A stretch of DNA of 64,000 bases from Pseudomonas jinjuensis (lineage in GTDB: Bacteria > Pseudomonadota > Gammaproteobacteria > Pseudomonadales > Pseudomonadaceae): contig NZ_FNIJ01000014.1 in NCBI RefSeq assembly GCF_900103845.1, positions 62,001 to 126,000 on the forward strand, in the 5' to 3' direction. The position numbers were made by a program, and so were the translations under genes. Positions 60,686 to 64,000 of this stretch are shown piece after piece. Below the pieces are notes generated by a model. It was not told the DNA's origin. It saw only the letters and a program-made list of their open reading frames with translations, and ran no database searches. The first letter of the stretch is position 1; each line of letters begins with the position of its first letter.

Positions 60686-61861
60686 CTAGCGCCCGCGCGG
60701 CAGCAACTGGAGGAAGGCCGGCGAGTCCAGCGGCACGCTCTGCAGCTTGTCGGTGACCAGGCCGGTGAGCGGGTCGCGGGCGAACAGCTCGATGCTGTTG
60801 CTGGCCTGGTTGGCGACCAGCAGGAAGCGGCCGCCGGGGGCGATGGTGAAGTCCCGCGGCGACTCGCCTTCCACCGAGCGGCGCTTGAGCAGGGTGAGGC
60901 GGCCATCGCCCGGGTCGACGGCGAAGATCGCCAGGTGGTTGTCGTCGCCGCGGTTGAGCACATAAAGGAAGCGGCCGTCCGCCGACAGGTGCAGCGCGCC
61001 GGCGCCGACCTTGCCCTGGAAGCCGGGCGGCGCCAGCGGCAGGGTCTGCAGCGGAACCAGGCGCGCGCCGTTGCGCTGCAGGGCCATGACCGCACCGGAC
61101 AGCTCCAGCGTCAGGTAGGCGAAGCGCCCGTCGGCTGAGAACAGGATGTGCCGCGGCCCGCTGCCGGCCGGTGCGGCGAAGAACGGCGGCTGCGCCGGCT
61201 GCAGCGGCCGGTCGCTGCGTTCGGGCTGGTAGCGATAGGCGAAGACCTTGTCGGCGCCGAGGTCGGCGGCGAACAGGAAGTCGCTGTGCGGCGCCATCGC
61301 CACCGAATGCGTGTGCCCGCAGGACTGGCGGTCGGGGTCGACGCCGCTGCCGGCATGCGACTCGGTCTGCACCACCGCGCCCAGGGTGCCGGACTGGCCG
61401 ACGCGCAGCACCGCCAGCGAACCCTGCGGCAGGGTCGAGTAGTTGGCGACGAACAGGTAGCGCCCGTCCGGGCTGAGGCTGCTGTAGGTGGGCTCGTCGC
61501 CCTGGGTTTCCTGCTGGTCGATCTCGTGCAGCGCGCCGCTGGCGGCGTCGAAGCGGAACGAGGTGACCCGGCCGCCGGCATCGCCGCGCGGGGTGCGGCC
61601 GTTCTCGTTGAGCACGAACAGCACGCGCTGGTTGGCGGTGAAGCTGAAGAACGACGGATTGGGCGTGCGCGCCACGCCGAGCGGGCCGTCCAGGCGGCCG
61701 AGGCGGCTGTCGAAGCGGTACAGGTAGATGCCCTCGCTGCCCGAGCGGGTGTAGGTGCCCACCAGCAGATGGAACTGCGTGGCCTGGAAGGCGCCGTCCG
61801 CCGAGGCGTCGGCGAGGGGGCAGAGCATAACGGCGAGCATGCCGGCGAGCGATCTGGTCAT
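60686..61861 (-). CDS. ppgL: Periplasmic gluconolactonase, lactonase beta-propeller (PpgL type)
   Basis: A 391-residue exported seven-bladed beta-propeller lactonase. The signal peptide is about 1-22 (LAGMLAVMLCPLADASA). Blade repeats begin with FHLLVGTYTRSGSEGIYLYR and recur as PDGRYLFVANYSTL, DGRFAYLTLELSG and DGRFLYVLNRGDDNH. The family hydrolyses gluconolactone (6-phosphogluconolactonase fold). It is divergent from gcd, which makes the lactone in the same compartment, so the two form a glucose oxidation pair. The ATG at 61861 is chosen; the frame extends far upstream opposite gcd, which is a shadow. Confidence 0.88.
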   Translation of the reverse strand: MTRSLAGMLAVMLCPLADASADGAFQATQFHLLVGTYTRSGSEGIYLYRFDSRLGRLDGPLGVARTPNPSFFSFTANQRVLFVLNENGRTPRGDAGGRVTSFRFDAASGALHEIDQQETQGDEPTYSSLSPDGRYLFVANYSTLPQGSLAVLRVGQSGTLGAVVQTESHAGSGVDPDRQSCGHTHSVAMAPHSDFLFAADLGADKVFAYRYQPERSDRPLQPAQPPFFAAPAGSGPRHILFSADGRFAYLTLELSGAVMALQRNGARLVPLQTLPLAPPGFQGKVGAGALHLSADGRFLYVLNRGDDNHLAIFAVDPGDGRLTLLKRRSVEGESPRDFTIAPGGRFLLVANQASNSIELFARDPLTGLVTDKLQSVPLDSPAFLQLLPRGR

Positions 61862-62062
61862 GGCGGGCTCCTGCTGCGGTCTACGATTGACTCTAGGCCG
61901 CCGCGCGCGGTTCAGGCCGTCTGCGACGCCACTTTTCAGCCGTTCGTCGCGTATGCGCAACGTTGACCGGTGCGCCCGGTCAGCAGCTTGGGATGTGCCC
62001 GCGAAGTGGCGCCCGCATCCACCGTCGCTCCCCGGCCGGGGAGCTGGAGAAGGAGATGGGGA

Positions 62063-64000
62063 ATGACTGCGATCGAGGCAAGACGTGGCGGCCGGCTCTG
62101 GCTGGGGCTTGCCGGTGGACTGCTGGTGCTGATGGGGATCGCCCTGCTGCTGGGCGGCCTGCGCCTGGTGGCGGTGGGCGGCTCGGCCTACTACCTGGTG
62201 GCCGGCCTGGCGCTGGTTCTCTGCGGGGTGCTGCTGGCGAGCGGGCATAGCCTGCTGCTGGCCGTCTACGGGCTGTTCCTGCTCGGCAGCTGCGCCTGGG
62301 CCTTGTGGGAGGTGGGGCTGAGCTGGTGGGAACTGGTGCCGCGCCTGGCCCTGTGGTTCGCCATCGGCGTGCTGCTGCTCCTGCCGCCGTTGCGCAGCCG
62401 GTTGCTGCCGCTGTCCAGCCGCGGACTGGGCACCGGCGTGCTGTTGGTGGGCGTAGTGGCGGGCGCGCTGGTGGCGCTGGCCAGCCAGTTCGGCGCCGAG
62501 CCGGGGCTGCTGGAAGGCCGCCTCGATCGCGCGCCGGCGGGTAGCAGCGCCGCGCCCACGCCGGATGCCGGCGACTGGCCGCACTACGGCAGGACGGCGT
62601 ATGGCGACCGCTATTCGCCGCTGGCCCAGATCACCCCGGAAAACGTCGACCAGCTGGAGCTGGCCTGGAGCTTCCGCACCGGCGACCTGCCGGGCCCGGA
62701 CGATCCGCAGGAAACCACGGCGGAGAACACCCCGATCAAGGCCAACGGCATGCTCTACGTCTGCACGCCGCACAGCCAGGTGATCGCCCTCGACCCGGAT
62801 AGCGGACGGGAGATCTGGCGCTTCGATCCGCGCCTCTCCACCCTGCACGCCGACAGCTTCAAGGGCTGGGCGCACATGACCTGCCGCGGCGTCGCCTACC
62901 ACGACGAGGACTACTACGCCGTCGGCGCGGGCGCCCAGCTGCCCGGCGCCACCACCGGCCAGTCCGGTCCGAGCATCGATGGCTGCACCAAGCGCCTGTT
63001 CCTGCCCACCGCCGACACCCGGCTGATCGCCCTCAACGCCGACACCGGCCAGCCCTGCAGCGGATTCGGCGAGGGCGGCTCGGTGGACCTCGGCACCGGC
63101 ATCGGCCAGTTCGTCCCCGGCGGCTACTACTCGACGTCGCCGCCCAGCGTGACCCGCGACCTGGTGATCATCGGCGGCCACGTCACCGACAACCTCTCCA
63201 CCGACGAACCCTCCGGGGTGATCCGCGCCTACGACGTGCGCAGCGGCCGCCTGGTGTGGAACTGGGACAGCGGCAATCCGGAGGCTACCGAGCCGCTGCC
63301 GCCCGGCCAGCAGTACACGCGCAACTCGCCGAACATGTGGTCGATCATGAGCGTCGACGAGCAGCTCGGGATGATCTACCTGCCCATGGGCAACGCCACG
63401 CCGGACCAGTGGGGCGGCAACCGCAGCAAGGCGGCGGAAACCTACAGCGCCGGCGTGACGGCCCTGGACATCGCCACCGGCAAGGTGCGCTGGACCTTCC
63501 AGATGACCCACCACGACCTGTGGGACATGGACGTCGGCGGCCAGCCGACGCTGATGGACCTGCAGACGGAGGACGGCGTGAAGCCGGCGCTGCTGGCCTC
63601 CACCAAGCAGGGCAGCATCTACGTGCTCGACCGCCGCGACGGCAAGCCGCTGGTGCCGGTGCGCGAGAAGCCGGTGCCGCAGGGCGCGGTACCCAGCGAC
63701 TTCACCGCGCCGACCCAGCCGTTCTCCGACATCAACCTGCTGCCGGAACCGCTGAAGGAACAGGACATGTGGGGCGGCACGCCGTTCGACCAGATGCTCT
63801 GCCGGATACGCTTCAGATCGCTGCGCTACGACGGCATCTACACGCCGCCCTCGACCCAGGGCTCGATCGTCTATCCGGGCAACTTCGGCGTGTTCGACTG
63901 GGGCGGCATCTCGGTGGACCCGGTGCGCCAGATCGCCTTCCTCAATCCCTCGTACATGGCCTTCGTCTCGCAGCTGGTGCCGGCCGTGGACGTGGCCTCG
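62063..64000 (+). CDS. gcd: Membrane-bound PQQ-dependent glucose dehydrogenase Gcd, 3' end outside window
   Basis: The first 646 codons of an enzyme of about 800 residues. Five membrane helices occupy about 10-145 (LWLGLAGGLLVLMGIALLLG at the start), then the periplasmic quinoprotein propeller starts near 170 with GDWPHYGRTAYGDRYSPL. Propeller motifs follow: ITPENVDQLELAWSFRTGD, GPSIDGCTKRLFLPTADTRL and MTHHDLWDMDVGGQP. It oxidises glucose to glucono-1,5-lactone and feeds electrons to ubiquinone. Relatives act on quinate or shikimate; the HHDLWD segment and membrane anchor fit both, and the gluconolactonase next door favours glucose. The AGGAGATGGGGA ribosome-binding site fits the ATG. Confidence 0.92.
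   Translation, partial: MTAIEARRGGRLWLGLAGGLLVLMGIALLLGGLRLVAVGGSAYYLVAGLALVLCGVLLASGHSLLLAVYGLFLLGSCAWALWEVGLSWWELVPRLALWFAIGVLLLLPPLRSRLLPLSSRGLGTGVLLVGVVAGALVALASQFGAEPGLLEGRLDRAPAGSSAAPTPDAGDWPHYGRTAYGDRYSPLAQITPENVDQLELAWSFRTGDLPGPDDPQETTAENTPIKANGMLYVCTPHSQVIALDPDSGREIWRFDPRLSTLHADSFKGWAHMTCRGVAYHDEDYYAVGAGAQLPGATTGQSGPSIDGCTKRLFLPTADTRLIALNADTGQPCSGFGEGGSVDLGTGIGQFVPGGYYSTSPPSVTRDLVIIGGHVTDNLSTDEPSGVIRAYDVRSGRLVWNWDSGNPEATEPLPPGQQYTRNSPNMWSIMSVDEQLGMIYLPMGNATPDQWGGNRSKAAETYSAGVTALDIATGKVRWTFQMTHHDLWDMDVGGQPTLMDLQTEDGVKPALLASTKQGSIYVLDRRDGKPLVPVREKPVPQGAVPSDFTAPTQPFSDINLLPEPLKEQDMWGGTPFDQMLCRIRFRSLRYDGIYTPPSTQGSIVYPGNFGVFDWGGISVDPVRQIAFLNPSYMAFVSQLVPAVDVAS

Noticed and set aside
60686-63514. 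A 942-codon minus-strand frame that would join gluconolactonase to a long N-terminal extension
   Set aside because: The extension lies opposite gcd, which has clear quinoprotein motifs; a signal peptide begins at 61861, so the gene starts there.

Overview
The window reads as chromosome of a high-GC Pseudomonas, most likely from the P. aeruginosa-related environmental lineage (P. nitroreducens / P. citronellolis / P. knackmussii type). That placement is inferred from gene families: glcCDEF, PobA next to an AraC-type regulator, a PmtA-like metallothionein ending FPASDPISP, LctP permease, NirBD, MgtC and a Gcd/gluconolactonase pair, plus the Pseudomonas-type GTAGGAGCGGGCCATGCCCG repeats. There are no rRNA, tRNA, CRISPR or insertion-sequence genes. 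Both ends cut genes: msrB on the left and gcd on the right.

Layout. 1-6.2 kb: end of a Tat-type msrB, an OmpR-type two-component pair, and a two-gene ABC importer (double permease and ATPase with a C-terminal extension) without a binding protein. 6.2-13.4 kb: glycolate oxidation (glcD-glcE-glcF-glcG), a lactate/glycolate permease, and divergent glcC with two identical palindromic operators. 13.5-17.7 kb: small stress-type proteins (metallothionein, CinA-like, acidic protein, DUF4142, DUF883, Rho_N). 18-20.2 kb: MgtC-like membrane protein and a PAS-GGDEF diguanylate cyclase. 20.3-28 kb: assimilatory nitrate module, with a nitrate reductase fused to a CysJ-like flavoprotein facing nirBD. The 666-bp divergent region carries a sigma-54-like promoter, a hexaloop hairpin and an intrinsic attenuator for each direction. 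28-35 kb: a ThDP enzyme, CigR/RcnB-type protein, GFA protein, then a PaaX-like regulator with an AidB-type acyl-CoA dehydrogenase and an acyl-CoA ligase. 35-40 kb: PotD-type binding protein, PucR regulator, cupin and FAD amine oxidase, probably a polyamine or amine-use module. 40-49 kb: PAP2 phosphatase, EptA, DUF1615 lipoprotein, PpnN, NDH-2-like oxidoreductase with LysR, DinB and SDR.

50.2-60.6 kb is the most coherent accessory block: a 4-alkylphenol catabolic island. The operon pchA-pchC-pchX-pchF encodes the aldehyde dehydrogenase, cytochrome, an uncharacterised Tat-exported protein, and a flavoprotein that keeps the covalent-FAD tyrosine and active-site residues of p-cresol methylhydroxylase. 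A XylR/DmpR-type sigma-54 activator is divergent to it, followed by an outer-membrane MetA-pathway-type protein, an AraC regulator, pobA and a TatA-like protein. Together these would take p-cresol to 4-hydroxybenzoate and then protocatechuate. An eptA fragment sits beside the operon's terminal hairpin and may be a scar of island insertion. The right end (60.7-64 kb) has periplasmic gluconolactonase and quinoprotein glucose dehydrogenase, giving glucose to gluconolactone to gluconate in the periplasm.

Many long open frames opposite real genes are high-GC shadows and were left out. Start sites were chosen from ribosome-binding sites, family length and overlaps. All functional calls come from reading motifs by eye, not from database searches.
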